Source of the DNA: a virus
Length of the DNA: 53,577 nucleotides
Strand: one strand, 5' to 3'
Virus record (IMG/VR): IMGVR_UViG_3300033571_023126
Coordinates: 1-53,577 of that record
The position numbers and the translations under genes are program-made. A model generated the notes under the pieces. It did no database searches, was not told where the DNA came from, and worked only from the letters and a program-made list of their open reading frames with translations. Positions 26,370-33,413 of this stretch are shown piece by piece; positions within the stretch are counted from its first letter, which is position 1; each line of letters opens with the position of its first letter.

Positions 26370-26725
26370 TGATTAACTCAAGTTCAATTATAGTTAGTTT
26401 TGCAAATTTTTGTATTCAAAATAAGTTGAATTATAAAAAAGATTTTGTTATTTTTAGGGGGGATAAAAATCAATCTTATACTATCACAAATAACAATAAA
26501 CTTAAATGTGACTTAATTTTTAAAAATGAATTTGAAGAATTGGTAATTATTATAATGTTTATGCATTGTTATGGTGAATTACAAACACTTTTAAGAAGAA
26601 TTTATGTTAATAAAATAAATAATAAATATAATTGTTTTATAGAAAATGGAAATGGTGTTATTATGTTAATATATGACCAAGAACAAATAAGTTTAATTAT
26701 AAAAAAATGGATATTAACCAGATAG
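26369..26725 (+). CDS. Small unknown protein, member 3 of cluster
   Basis: The 118-residue protein begins MINSSSIIVSFANFCIQNKL. A strand region with YTITNNNKLKCDLIF is followed by the helix EFEELVIIIMFMHCYGELQT and a C-terminal beta part. The start shares its first base with the previous stop (TAATG) and it ends in TAG. No recognised domain. Confidence 0.45.
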   Translation: MINSSSIIVSFANFCIQNKLNYKKDFVIFRGDKNQSYTITNNNKLKCDLIFKNEFEELVIIIMFMHCYGELQTLLRRIYVNKINNKYNCFIENGNGVIMLIYDQEQISLIIKKWILTR

Positions 26726-26769
26726 AAGTGTATCAAAAAGGGAAATTAATTTCCACAGAAAAAAAATAA
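26707..26769 (+). CDS. Very short overlapping ORF, 20 residues
   Basis: ATG 26707 gives MDINQIEVYQKGKLISTEKK. It overlaps the end of the previous gene by 19 bases in another frame and occupies most of the gap before 26803. A perfect 14-bp palindrome (GGAAATTAATTTCC, 26741-26754) lies inside it, so the stretch might instead be a regulatory site. Weak support. Confidence 0.2.
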   Translation: MDINQIEVYQKGKLISTEKK

Positions 26770-26802
26770 ATTGTTTTATAAAAATAGTAACAATTTACGT
26801 CT

Positions 26803-27288
26803 ATGAAAAGTAAATATACACAGTCGCTTAAAATTATTCGCTTGTCTAAAAATGTTGGACAGCAGATAGATATTATTGAAAAAGAAATAATGTCAAATTT
26901 TTATCTTTGGGCAAAAAATGAAATGTTAATGACATTATGTGGTATTTTTAAGTATAAGGTTAATATTAGTGCAAAAAATATGTATGGTAATTTTATAAGA
27001 TTTACTGTATCAATAAATGATGATGAAAAATTTTATTTTGAAACAGATAATAAAAGATTAATAGATTTTAAATTAATTTGTTTTTATCTTGCAATAGAAG
27101 AATATATTAAATTAATGGGTGTTCCTGATGAATATTTAGATTTTAATAGTTATGTATTTAAAAGAAAATTAACAATGAAATTTTATAGAAAAATAGGATT
27201 AAATAAAGATATTAAACTTTTATTGGACACATCATTTTTTAGAAATAAAGTTAAATATTATACTGAAAACTTTAATTATGGTGAATGA
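26803..27288 (+). CDS. Small unknown protein, member 4 of cluster
   Basis: The 161-residue protein is basic at the N-terminus (MKSKYTQSLKIIRLSKNVGQ), followed by a helical segment, strands with FIRFTVSINDDEKFYFET, and a hydrophobic helix IDFKLICFYLAIEEYIKLMG. It overlaps the next gene by 11 bases. The order strand-strand-hydrophobic helix repeats that of its neighbours. No family recognised. Confidence 0.45.
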   Translation: MKSKYTQSLKIIRLSKNVGQQIDIIEKEIMSNFYLWAKNEMLMTLCGIFKYKVNISAKNMYGNFIRFTVSINDDEKFYFETDNKRLIDFKLICFYLAIEEYIKLMGVPDEYLDFNSYVFKRKLTMKFYRKIGLNKDIKLLLDTSFFRNKVKYYTENFNYGE

Positions 27289-27643
27289 AAAAGAAATAAA
27301 CAGATTATTCCAATTGTATTCAAATGATTTTGATTTAAATTACATGATGCAAAAGGGTGATATTTTTATAATATTTAAAATACCATCCTTATTTACAGAA
27401 GAACATATTGTTTTTAAGAAAAAAATTAAAAGTATTAATTACCTTAATTTTTGGGAAGTTTTATTTAAACTTGCAGTTATTTTATTTAGACAAAATAATA
27501 CCATAAATGCAGGTGAGGAGTTTAATTGTAGATATGTTTCATCTCAAACTAATGATTTTTCTTTTATATTTAGTGATTCTAAAGATACATTATATTATGA
27601 AGTAACAAAAAAAGATATAATAAAATACTTAAAAAAATTGTAA
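27278..27643 (+). CDS. Small unknown protein, member 5 of cluster
   Basis: This 121-residue protein starts MVNEKEINRLFQLYSNDFDL, with strands DIFIIFKIPSLF and a helix YLNFWEVLFKLAVILFRQNN, then an aromatic beta C-terminus. Overlap with the gene before and a 1-nt gap to the gene after place it firmly in the operon. No domain recognised. Confidence 0.45.
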   Translation: MVNEKEINRLFQLYSNDFDLNYMMQKGDIFIIFKIPSLFTEEHIVFKKKIKSINYLNFWEVLFKLAVILFRQNNTINAGEEFNCRYVSSQTNDFSFIFSDSKDTLYYEVTKKDIIKYLKKL

Positions 27644-27644
27644 T

Positions 27645-28109
27645 ATGTTTCTTAATAAATGTTCTGATACTATTTTAAAGGTTTATAAGAAAATAGAACT
27701 TTTTTGTGATGCAAATTCATTAGATTTATCTTTTAGTGAAAATAAAGACTATTTAGAAGTAACAGTTTCTTATGATTCATTATTAATAGTTTCACTTAGT
27801 AATAAATTTAAAGAATTTGAATTATTAATACAATTATTAGGTATGTTATGGTATTTAAATTCTTCTCGTTTTAAAATTGAAATAATGGATGTATATAATT
27901 TTAATGAAAAAATAATTTCATTTGAATATTATCATTTACCAAAAATCCATAATGAAACCTTATTTTTTAATGATGAAACAAAAGAATGGGAAGTTAGAAC
28001 AAAAAGGATAAAAATAAAAATAAAAGAATACTCAAGACCTACGATTAAAGATTATATGGAATTAGAATATCCTATGATACAAAATTTATTCCATTTATAC
28101 ATTTTTTAA
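27645..28109 (+). CDS. Small unknown protein, member 6 of cluster
   Basis: This 154-residue protein begins MFLNKCSDTILKVYKKIELF, then strands (YLEVTVSYDSLLIVSLS), the helix EFELLIQLLGMLWYLNSS, and a basic segment RTKRIKIKIKEYSRPT. It is the last gene of the run that starts at the J-domain protein. No function can be given. Confidence 0.45.
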   Translation: MFLNKCSDTILKVYKKIELFCDANSLDLSFSENKDYLEVTVSYDSLLIVSLSNKFKEFELLIQLLGMLWYLNSSRFKIEIMDVYNFNEKIISFEYYHLPKIHNETLFFNDETKEWEVRTKRIKIKIKEYSRPTIKDYMELEYPMIQNLFHLYIF

Positions 28110-28140
28110 TTTTTTTACTTTACATTTGTTTTTTTTATCA

Positions 28141-28148
28141 TATATTTG
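28141..28148 (+). promoter_or_regulatory. Possible early promoter -7 element, TATATTTG
   Basis: TATATTTG matches TANNTTTG and is followed by a CATTATTAAG leader to the ATG at 28167. TTTG occurs at 28125-28128, but the spacing of 12 nt is shorter than the N20 seen elsewhere, so the upstream element is uncertain. Confidence 0.35.
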
Positions 28149-28166
28149 CATTATTAAGTGCAAATT

Positions 28167-28688
28167 ATGGTAGTAGGTATTACAATAGATGGTTGTTTAA
28201 GGGATACTTTAACTAAGTTAAATATGGTATTAAATAAATACCATAATAGAAAGAAAAAAGTAACCACTTATGACTTTTCTAAAGAATTAAAATTCCTTAA
28301 AAATAATATTATTAATTTCTTATTTCAAGAACATTCTCTTGAAATATTTGGTCATGCACATGAATCAGAAAATAATATAATTAATTATTTAAATAATCTG
28401 CAATTAGAAGGTTTTAAGATTAAATTAATATCCAGAGAATTTGGTAAGGCAATACCTAGTACATTATTTTTTTTATCAAAATATTCATCTACCGTACCAA
28501 ATATTGTTTTTACTGAAACTTATTCAGATTTGTGGAATGAGTGTGATATAATAGTTTCAGATAATAAAATGATATATGATTTAAAACCTGAAAATAAAAA
28601 ATTTATTAAATTTAATACAGAAAATAATAAAAATTGGGTTTGTGAAGAAAACATAAATTCATTAAAAGAATTAAAAGAAAAACTATGA
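28167..28688 (+). CDS. HAD-like protein without the usual nucleophile
   Basis: ATG 28167 is preferred over an in-frame GTG at 28158, giving 173 residues. MVVGITIDGCLRDTLTKL resembles motif I of 5'(3')-deoxyribonucleotidase-like HAD proteins (D-x-D-G), but the first aspartate is replaced by Thr. IKLISREFGKAIPSTLFFLS covers motif II and the motif III lysine, and ECDIIVSDNKMIYD resembles motif IV. It may bind a nucleotide or sugar phosphate without hydrolysing it, or use the remaining Asp. It overlaps the next gene by 4 bases in the operon leading to the glycosyltransferases. Confidence 0.45.
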   Translation: MVVGITIDGCLRDTLTKLNMVLNKYHNRKKKVTTYDFSKELKFLKNNIINFLFQEHSLEIFGHAHESENNIINYLNNLQLEGFKIKLISREFGKAIPSTLFFLSKYSSTVPNIVFTETYSDLWNECDIIVSDNKMIYDLKPENKKFIKFNTENNKNWVCEENINSLKELKEKL

Positions 28689-29077
28689 GAAACAAAAATC
28701 AAAAAGAATATTTTGAAATAGATGGTCATGATTATTATATTGATATTAATGCAATATCAGATATGATAAGAATAGAAGAAAACGATAGTGAAATTATGGA
28801 TTATGTTTTATCAATGAAATATGATGAAGAAGAAACAAGTGAAACTATTGAAAAGGAAAATGTTGAAAAACCAACAGAAAAAGAAATTCAAGAATTTATG
28901 AATGAACCACTTTATGTATTAGATACTGTTAAATTAGATTTTATAAGAATGATGGTTGATACTGTTTTAAATGCAGAAAATAAAGATGGTAAATTAGATT
29001 TTGAACGTGAAATGAGTTATGGTTTTAAATTAAGTTTTAATACCCTTTTAAAAAATGATATTATAAAAGAATCATAA
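28685..29077 (+). CDS. Unknown acidic protein
   Basis: The 130-residue protein is strongly acidic in its middle (EEETSETIEKENVEKPTEKE) with an N-terminal part YFEIDGHDYYIDINAIS and a helical C-terminus containing FIRMMVDTVLNAE. It is coupled to the HAD-like gene (ATGA overlap) and is 3 nt before the glycosyltransferase. No domain recognised. The H-D-Y-Y-I-D pattern may be a small beta hairpin. Confidence 0.45.
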   Translation: MRNKNQKEYFEIDGHDYYIDINAISDMIRIEENDSEIMDYVLSMKYDEEETSETIEKENVEKPTEKEIQEFMNEPLYVLDTVKLDFIRMMVDTVLNAENKDGKLDFEREMSYGFKLSFNTLLKNDIIKES

Positions 29078-29080
29078 AAT

Positions 29081-30157
29081 ATGACAAAAAAAGAAAGAAT
29101 AAAATTATTAGAAGAAAGTATTAATTCATTTAGTAATAAAAGTTTTAATATATATTTCTTTGTAATGGATACAAAAGGTAATCCATTAGGTTCTGTTGCA
29201 AACATATATCAACAGGCAAAATTTTTAAATGAATTAGGTTATAATTCATGGATTTTACATGAAAAAAATGACTACATTCCTGTAACAGAATGGTTAGGTG
29301 AAGAATATTCTTCTTTACCACATATTTCTGTTGAGTCTCAAAAACTTAAAATATCACCTAAAGATTTTTTAGTAATACCAGAATTATTTTTTAATGTAAT
29401 TGAACAAACAGAAAAAATGCCATGTCATAGAATTATAATGTGTAATAACTATGATTATGTTTTTGATTATCTACCACCATCTACTTCTTATAGTAAATAT
29501 GGTATTTCAGAAGTAATTACTAACTCTGAAACAGTTTCAGAATACTTAAAAACAATTATTAAAGATGTTGAATATTATTCAATACCTGTTGGTATTCCTG
29601 AATTTTTTAAAGAATCTGAAAAACCACAAAAACCAATCGTATCAATAGTAGGTAGAAATACCAGAGATATTATGCGTTTAATAAAAACATTTTATTTAAA
29701 ACATCCACAATTTAAATGGATTACCTTTAAAACATTAAGTGGTTTAGATAGAAAAACATTTGCAAATCATTTATCTGAATCTTGTTTATCAGTTTGGATT
29801 GATGAAATATCATCTTTTGGTACTTTCCCTGTTGAATCTATGAAATCTGGTGTACCTGTTATTGGTAAAATACCAAATTTAACACCAGAATGGATGACTG
29901 AAAATAATGGTTACTGGGTTAATAATGTTTTAGAAATACCTGATATGGTTGCAGGTTTCTTAAAAGATTGGTTAGAAGATGATGATAATCAAACCATTAA
30001 AGAAGAAATGTTAAAATTAAAAAATCAATATTCTTTTGAAATGAGTAAAAATAAAACAAAAGAAGTTTATGAAAAAATATTTGAAAAAAGACTTAAAGAA
30101 CTAATTGAAGTTCATAAAGAATTATTAGAAATAAATGAAGAATTAAATGAAAAGTAA
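29081..30157 (+). CDS. GT-B fold glycosyltransferase
   Basis: The 358-residue protein has an N-terminal Rossmann half (NIYFFVMDTKGNPLGSVANI, with a Gly-rich nucleotide loop), VITNSETVSEYL at the domain border, and a C-terminal half with SIVGRNTRDIMRLIKTF and SSFGTFPVESMKSGVPVIG. The last of these is the E-x-x-x-x-G-x-P-V-I-G donor-sugar motif of GT4-like enzymes. It would move a sugar to DNA, a virion protein or the cell surface. It overlaps the GT2 gene by 11 bases, so the two probably act on one pathway. Confidence 0.65.
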   Translation: MTKKERIKLLEESINSFSNKSFNIYFFVMDTKGNPLGSVANIYQQAKFLNELGYNSWILHEKNDYIPVTEWLGEEYSSLPHISVESQKLKISPKDFLVIPELFFNVIEQTEKMPCHRIIMCNNYDYVFDYLPPSTSYSKYGISEVITNSETVSEYLKTIIKDVEYYSIPVGIPEFFKESEKPQKPIVSIVGRNTRDIMRLIKTFYLKHPQFKWITFKTLSGLDRKTFANHLSESCLSVWIDEISSFGTFPVESMKSGVPVIGKIPNLTPEWMTENNGYWVNNVLEIPDMVAGFLKDWLEDDDNQTIKEEMLKLKNQYSFEMSKNKTKEVYEKIFEKRLKELIEVHKELLEINEELNEK

Positions 30158-30926
30158 TAATATAACAGTAATTATACCAATACATATATTAAAAGGTAAT
30201 GTAGAAGAATATTTTAAAACTGCAATAAAAAGTTTACAAGAACAACAAGTAAAACCTCATGAAGTTTTAGTGGTTAGATGTTTGTGTAAAGATGTAATTA
30301 AATTTGTTGATAATTTTAATTATGGGGATTTAGATGTTAGAATTGTTGAAAATAAAGAAAGTAAAGATTTTTGTACACAAATAAATGTTGGTGTAAAAGA
30401 AGTAAAAACACCTTATTTTTCTTATCTTGAAGTAGATGATGAAATGAGTAAAATATGGATTAAAAATGGGGAGAAATATATTAAATCCTATGGTGATGTT
30501 TCAGTTTTTTTACCCATTACTGTTGATGTAAATACTGATGGTAAAATGATTTCTTTTACTAACGAACCTGTTTGGGCAATGCAATTTTCTGATGAATTGG
30601 GTTATTTAGATAATAATATTTTACAAGATTATCCAAATTTTAATCCAAGTGGTGCAATAATTAACAAAGAAATGTTTGAAAAAGTTGGTGGTCTTAAAAA
30701 ATCTATTAAACTTTATTTTAATTATGAGTTTCTATTAAGAGTAACTTACAATGGTTATAAAGTAATGACAATTCCTAAAATTGGTTATAAACATACAAAC
30801 ATGAGAGAAGGTAGTTTATTTTGGTCTTATAAAAATGACAAAGATGAACAATTAACCCCTAATGATGCAAAAGAATATTACGAAATATCAAAAAAAGAAT
30901 ATTATTTTGCAGAAGATAGAAAATAA
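30147..30926 (+). CDS. Family 2 (GT-A fold) glycosyltransferase
   Basis: The 259-residue protein starts NITVIIPIHILKGNVEEYF (nucleotide-binding strand), with SLQEQQVKPHEVLVVRC, then FSYLEVDDEM as the D-x-D-type metal site (VDDE), and NPSGAIINKEMFEKVGGL with the acceptor-site segment. This is the standard order of GT2 enzymes. It is coupled to the GT-B gene before it and lies 11 nt before the sigma factor gene. The sugar and acceptor cannot be read from the sequence. Confidence 0.7.
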   Translation: MKSNNITVIIPIHILKGNVEEYFKTAIKSLQEQQVKPHEVLVVRCLCKDVIKFVDNFNYGDLDVRIVENKESKDFCTQINVGVKEVKTPYFSYLEVDDEMSKIWIKNGEKYIKSYGDVSVFLPITVDVNTDGKMISFTNEPVWAMQFSDELGYLDNNILQDYPNFNPSGAIINKEMFEKVGGLKKSIKLYFNYEFLLRVTYNGYKVMTIPKIGYKHTNMREGSLFWSYKNDKDEQLTPNDAKEYYEISKKEYYFAEDRK

Positions 30927-30937
30927 TATTTTAAAAA

Positions 30938-31675
30938 ATGGCAAAAGGATATTGGGGTAAAGAACAAGAGGATGCAGTAGTAAGGTACTTAGAAAGTAAT
31001 TCACAAGAGGAAAGAAATAGTATTTTTAATAAACATTTAAAAAATCCTCTTAAAAAAATGACCGATTCAATAATAAGAAGATATAAACTATATCGTCCAG
31101 ATTTAAATTATGATGATACTCATAATGATGTTTTATCTTTTTTAGTAACAAAAATGGATAAATTTAAACCTGAAAAAAATAAAAAATCATATTCTTATTT
31201 TGGAACAATCATTAAAAGACATTTAATTGTACAAATTAATAAATCAAAGAAAAATACTAAAACTAATGCATCTTATGAAGATATTTCACCATCCAATATT
31301 GAAACAATGGAAAATGATAGAAAGGATTTACAAACTGAAACTTTAAATTTAAATTATAATGAATTAATTATTGAGGTTTTTAAAAATTTATCTGTTGTGA
31401 TTTCTGATAAAATTGAGGAAAATGAAAAAAATATGACAAAAGAAGAATTAAAAGTTGGTTTGGCACTTGTTGATATTTTTGATAACTGGTATCAAATACA
31501 AGAATATTTTTTAAGAAATAATAAATATAATAAAAATTTAATATTTGAATATATCAGAACTATGACTGAACTGAATACCAAACAAATAAGAGATTCATTA
31601 AAATATTATAAGGATGTTTATCAATATTTTAAAACAGGATATATAGAAGAAAGGGATTATGAAATTTTGCATTAG
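30938..31675 (+). CDS. Late transcription sigma factor, T4 gp55-like
   Basis: The 245-residue protein has an N-terminal region close to phage late sigma factors: WGKEQEDAVVRYL, then EERNSIFNKHLKNPLKKMTD, then LLSFLVTKMDKF-like region 2 helices and KKSYSYFGTIIKRHLI. This follows the T4 gp55 pattern (R-N-x-I-x-x-x-x-L-x-x-P-x-x-K-x-x-x-x-I, then a P-E-K-x-K-x-Y-S-Y-F-G-x-I-x-K-R core). Gp55-type sigma directs host RNA polymerase to short -10-only late promoters. Fourteen TATTTAT(A/T) octamers before late genes are the expected targets. It has an early position after two glycosyltransferases. Confidence 0.75.
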   Translation: MAKGYWGKEQEDAVVRYLESNSQEERNSIFNKHLKNPLKKMTDSIIRRYKLYRPDLNYDDTHNDVLSFLVTKMDKFKPEKNKKSYSYFGTIIKRHLIVQINKSKKNTKTNASYEDISPSNIETMENDRKDLQTETLNLNYNELIIEVFKNLSVVISDKIEENEKNMTKEELKVGLALVDIFDNWYQIQEYFLRNNKYNKNLIFEYIRTMTELNTKQIRDSLKYYKDVYQYFKTGYIEERDYEILH

Positions 31676-31697
31676 ACAAATCAAAATTTATTTCTTA

Positions 31698-31957
31698 TAT
31701 TTGTTGTTATATTTAGTTAAACAAAATTTACAAATTAAAACTTAAAATTATGTTAGAATTAGAAAACAAAAGTTACAGAAGAATGTTGGTGGAAGTTATT
31801 GTAAAATATTTCATCACAGATTATTTATTTGATTCAAAGGATGGATTAAAAGAAATTTTACAAGAGAATTAGATTTAAACTTACGGTTTAATACAAAAGT
31901 TTCAGAAAAATTTCTTTTGAGGATGAAAATGGTATAGTATTTGTTGTTATATTTAGT
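31698..31957 (+). repeat. 20-bp direct repeat (31698-31717 and 31938-31957)
   Basis: TATTTGTTGTTATATTTAGT occurs at both positions, 240 bp apart, each time upstream of a short ORF (31750 and 31976). The copies begin with a TATTTG that resembles a promoter -7 element, so this may be a duplicated promoter with a short leader, or the trace of a small tandem duplication. Confidence 0.6.
31750..31872 (+). CDS. Short ORF, 40 residues
   Basis: The ORF reads MLELENKSYRRMLVEVIVKY and ends LKEILQEN with TAG. It is helical and amphipathic. TATATTTG at 31696-31703 lies 46 nt upstream as a possible promoter element. The gap between 31675 and 32148 otherwise holds only this and one further short ORF. No family recognised. 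Confidence 0.35.
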   Translation: MLELENKSYRRMLVEVIVKYFITDYLFDSKDGLKEILQEN

Positions 31958-31975
31958 AAAAATTAATTTATACCT

Positions 31976-32125
31976 ATGAAATACGAAGCACTTAAAAAAG
32001 AGTATTATGCGGTAGTAATTGTGGTGATGTCCATACCTACCACGATAGAATTAGTTCAGAAGAATTTAATAATAGAAACTCATAATTTTTTAAAAATTGA
32101 ACATAACGGACACAGATATATGTAG
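31976..32125 (+). CDS. Short ORF, 49 residues, possibly frameshifted
   Basis: ATG 31976 gives MKYEALKKEYYAVVIVVMSI and ends with TAG. The alternative frame inside it encodes CGSNCGDVHTYHDRISSEEF, which looks more protein-like than the in-frame version. The original gene may therefore have been MKYEALKKEY joined to that segment, now broken by an indel near 32008. Treat as a possible degenerate gene. Confidence 0.3.
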   Translation: MKYEALKKEYYAVVIVVMSIPTTIELVQKNLIIETHNFLKIEHNGHRYM

Positions 32126-32147
32126 TTTTTTCTTATAAAAGAAAATT

Positions 32148-32477
32148 ATGAGTAAAGAAATGAGACAACACATTGACAAATTTAACAAGTTTAAATTAAC
32201 CGAATCAGAAAACTTGAATATATCTGATGTTATGAAACGTTCATTGGAATATTATAGATATATTGATGTTATGGGTGAGAAATTAGCTAAAATCATATCA
32301 GAACAAATTGAACCATTATTAAACGAAGGTAAATATGTCGAAGCTAAACAAATGGTTAGAGATTTTTACAAACCGAGTAGATATAAAGAAAGTGATGAAC
32401 GAGAAGGTGATGTCATATTTATCGAGTATGATATGATTTTAGCGAACATCAATAGAAGGATGAAGAATGTTTCATAA
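32148..32477 (+). CDS. Unknown protein, first gene of the cassette-like island
   Basis: This 109-residue protein is helical and charged: MRQHIDKFNKFKLTESENLN, then MGEKLAKIISEQIEPLLNEG and a C-terminal acidic part. Base composition is less A/T-rich than the phage genes around it, with codons such as CGA, ACC and GCG. The stop lies within CATAACGTTTGGCAG, the element that also follows the next two ORFs. No domain recognised; probably acquired with the island. Confidence 0.45.
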   Translation: MSKEMRQHIDKFNKFKLTESENLNISDVMKRSLEYYRYIDVMGEKLAKIISEQIEPLLNEGKYVEAKQMVRDFYKPSRYKESDEREGDVIFIEYDMILANINRRMKNVS

Positions 32478-32490
32478 CGTTTGGCAGCTA
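32473..32490 (+). repeat. attC-like element A (CATAACGTTTGGC)
   Basis: CATAACGTTTGGCAG starts 2 nt before the end of the ORF at 32148-32477. It is the first of three near-identical elements placed directly after ORFs in this island (others at 32787 and 33200). The expected partner core site (GTT followed by purines) is not clear downstream, so this copy may be degenerate. Confidence 0.45.
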
Positions 32491-32534
32491 AACGAGGTGG
32501 CTGATTAATACCTCAAAACTTAATACGAAAAACA

Positions 32535-32781
32535 ATGGATAATTTAAACAAAAAACTTTCAAACGAAGCAGAAAGCCAGTAAAATTAAAATACCTGATTG
32601 GTGTCCTACATGGGACGATGATACTTCATCAGTTGAATGTAGATATGGAACAGGTGAAAAACTACATATATCAAGGTATTATAATGGTGAGTTACAATAC
32701 GAAGAAGTTGATATAAAATTTGTTGACAATATAATGATAAGTGAAACTGGGTTGGAGTACTTCCCACGTAATAATTTTTAA
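32535..32781 (+). pseudogene. Frameshifted cassette gene
   Basis: ATG 32535 opens MDNLNKKLSNEAESQ and stops at 32580. A different frame then reads SKIKIPDWCPTWDDDTSS, then GTGEKLHISRYYNGELQYEE and ends FPRNNF at 32781 without its own ATG. Joined by a single-base shift near 32575 this would be an 80-residue protein with a clean ending directly before the next attC-like element. The start region resembles that of the next gene (MENDNLKTES), as if each cassette start came from a shared leader. Confidence 0.5.
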
Positions 32782-32785
32782 TTAA

Positions 32786-32906
32786 ACATAACGTTTTGCA
32801 GACTGGCGTTGTTGCCACAAAGATGCTTAATTGAAACACTAAATTTAATAATATGGAAAATGATAATTTGAAAACGGAAAGCAATAACGCCAATGTGCTG
32901 TTATGC
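32786..32906 (+). repeat. attC-like site B
   Basis: The left arm, ACATAACGTTTTGCAGACTGGCGTT from 32786 (shown here only to locate ACATAAC and GGCGTT), pairs imperfectly with AACGCCAATGTGCTGTTATGC (32886-32906, key parts AACGCC and GTTATGC). The outer cores (CATAAC / GTTATG) and inner arms (GGCGTT / AACGCC) follow the attC plan of R''-L''-L'-R'. The variable part of about 75 nt contains the start codon of the next ORF. Confidence 0.5.
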
Positions 32907-33179
32907 GATGATTTGCGTGGGCTGATTAAAGGCTCATTTGGAATAGCTATGAACGCCAATGATTTTTTCAATTATGCGTGTGCAGATATGGTATTGATAG
33001 ATGCACAAGATTTGGAATGGGTGCTACCTATTTACAAAAAATATAGTTGGAATGGAATAGATGCTTGTATGTCTTACATATCGAAACAGATGCAAATAAA
33101 GCCACACATTACAAAAGAGTTTGAAGAAGCGTATGCAGAAATTGAAAAAATCAATCCTAAAGTTCATTCGGAGTATTGA
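32853..33179 (+). CDS. Unknown cassette-borne protein
   Basis: This 108-residue protein begins MENDNLKTESNNANVLLCDD and continues with GLIKGSFGIAMNANDFFNYA, a Trp/Tyr segment (EWVLPIYKKYSWNG) and an acidic C-terminus. Base composition is clearly richer in G+C than the phage genes. The first 17 codons lie inside attC-like site B, so the start is encoded by the recombination site and the body by the cassette. It resembles small unknown proteins of environmental Bacteroidota; no function can be given. Confidence 0.5.
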   Translation: MENDNLKTESNNANVLLCDDLRGLIKGSFGIAMNANDFFNYACADMVLIDAQDLEWVLPIYKKYSWNGIDACMSYISKQMQIKPHITKEFEEAYAEIEKINPKVHSEY

Positions 33180-33198
33180 GGGTGGTAAGCAAATTTTC

Positions 33199-33253
33199 GC
33201 ATAACGTTTTGCGTGTATAAAATCGTTTTAATGTTTTATACACGCTGTTAGTT
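33199..33253 (+). repeat. attC-like site C
   Basis: GCATAAC (33199-33205) and GTTAGTT (33247-33253) flank a perfect 12-bp inverted repeat, GCGTGTATAAAA (33211-33222) with TTTTATACACGC (33234-33245), around an 11-nt loop. The length of 55 nt, the core sites and the hairpin fit a compact attC recombination site. It follows the ORF ending at 33179 by 19 nt. Confidence 0.6.
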
Positions 33254-33413
33254 GTAGTTGCGGATTATTTACTACGGAACTCCAATCAAAGCACTAAGAC
33301 ATTTTTATTCTTTTTGTGTGGTGGATTATTTAAAATAATTTCTTAATCTTAAACTTTCACTAACTGGCTGTTGTTTTTTTTCCAAATTTTTTTATTAATT
33401 TTGTGTGTTGGGG
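33254..33413. other. ORF-free remnant at the right end of the island
   Basis: This 160-nt stretch has no ORF. It begins with cassette-like sequence of mixed composition (GTTGCGGATTATTTACTACG) and passes into A/T-rich DNA. TAATTTTG near 33390-33400, with TTG about 22 nt upstream, resembles an early promoter pointing right, into the antisense of the gene ending at 33414. It probably marks a truncated last cassette and the junction with phage DNA. Confidence 0.35.

Noticed and set aside
32606-32971. 121-residue minus-strand ORF across the cassette island
   Set aside because: It crosses an attC-like site and two plus-strand reading frames, has no start signal, and its composition (runs of L, H, S, Y) is typical of antisense translation.
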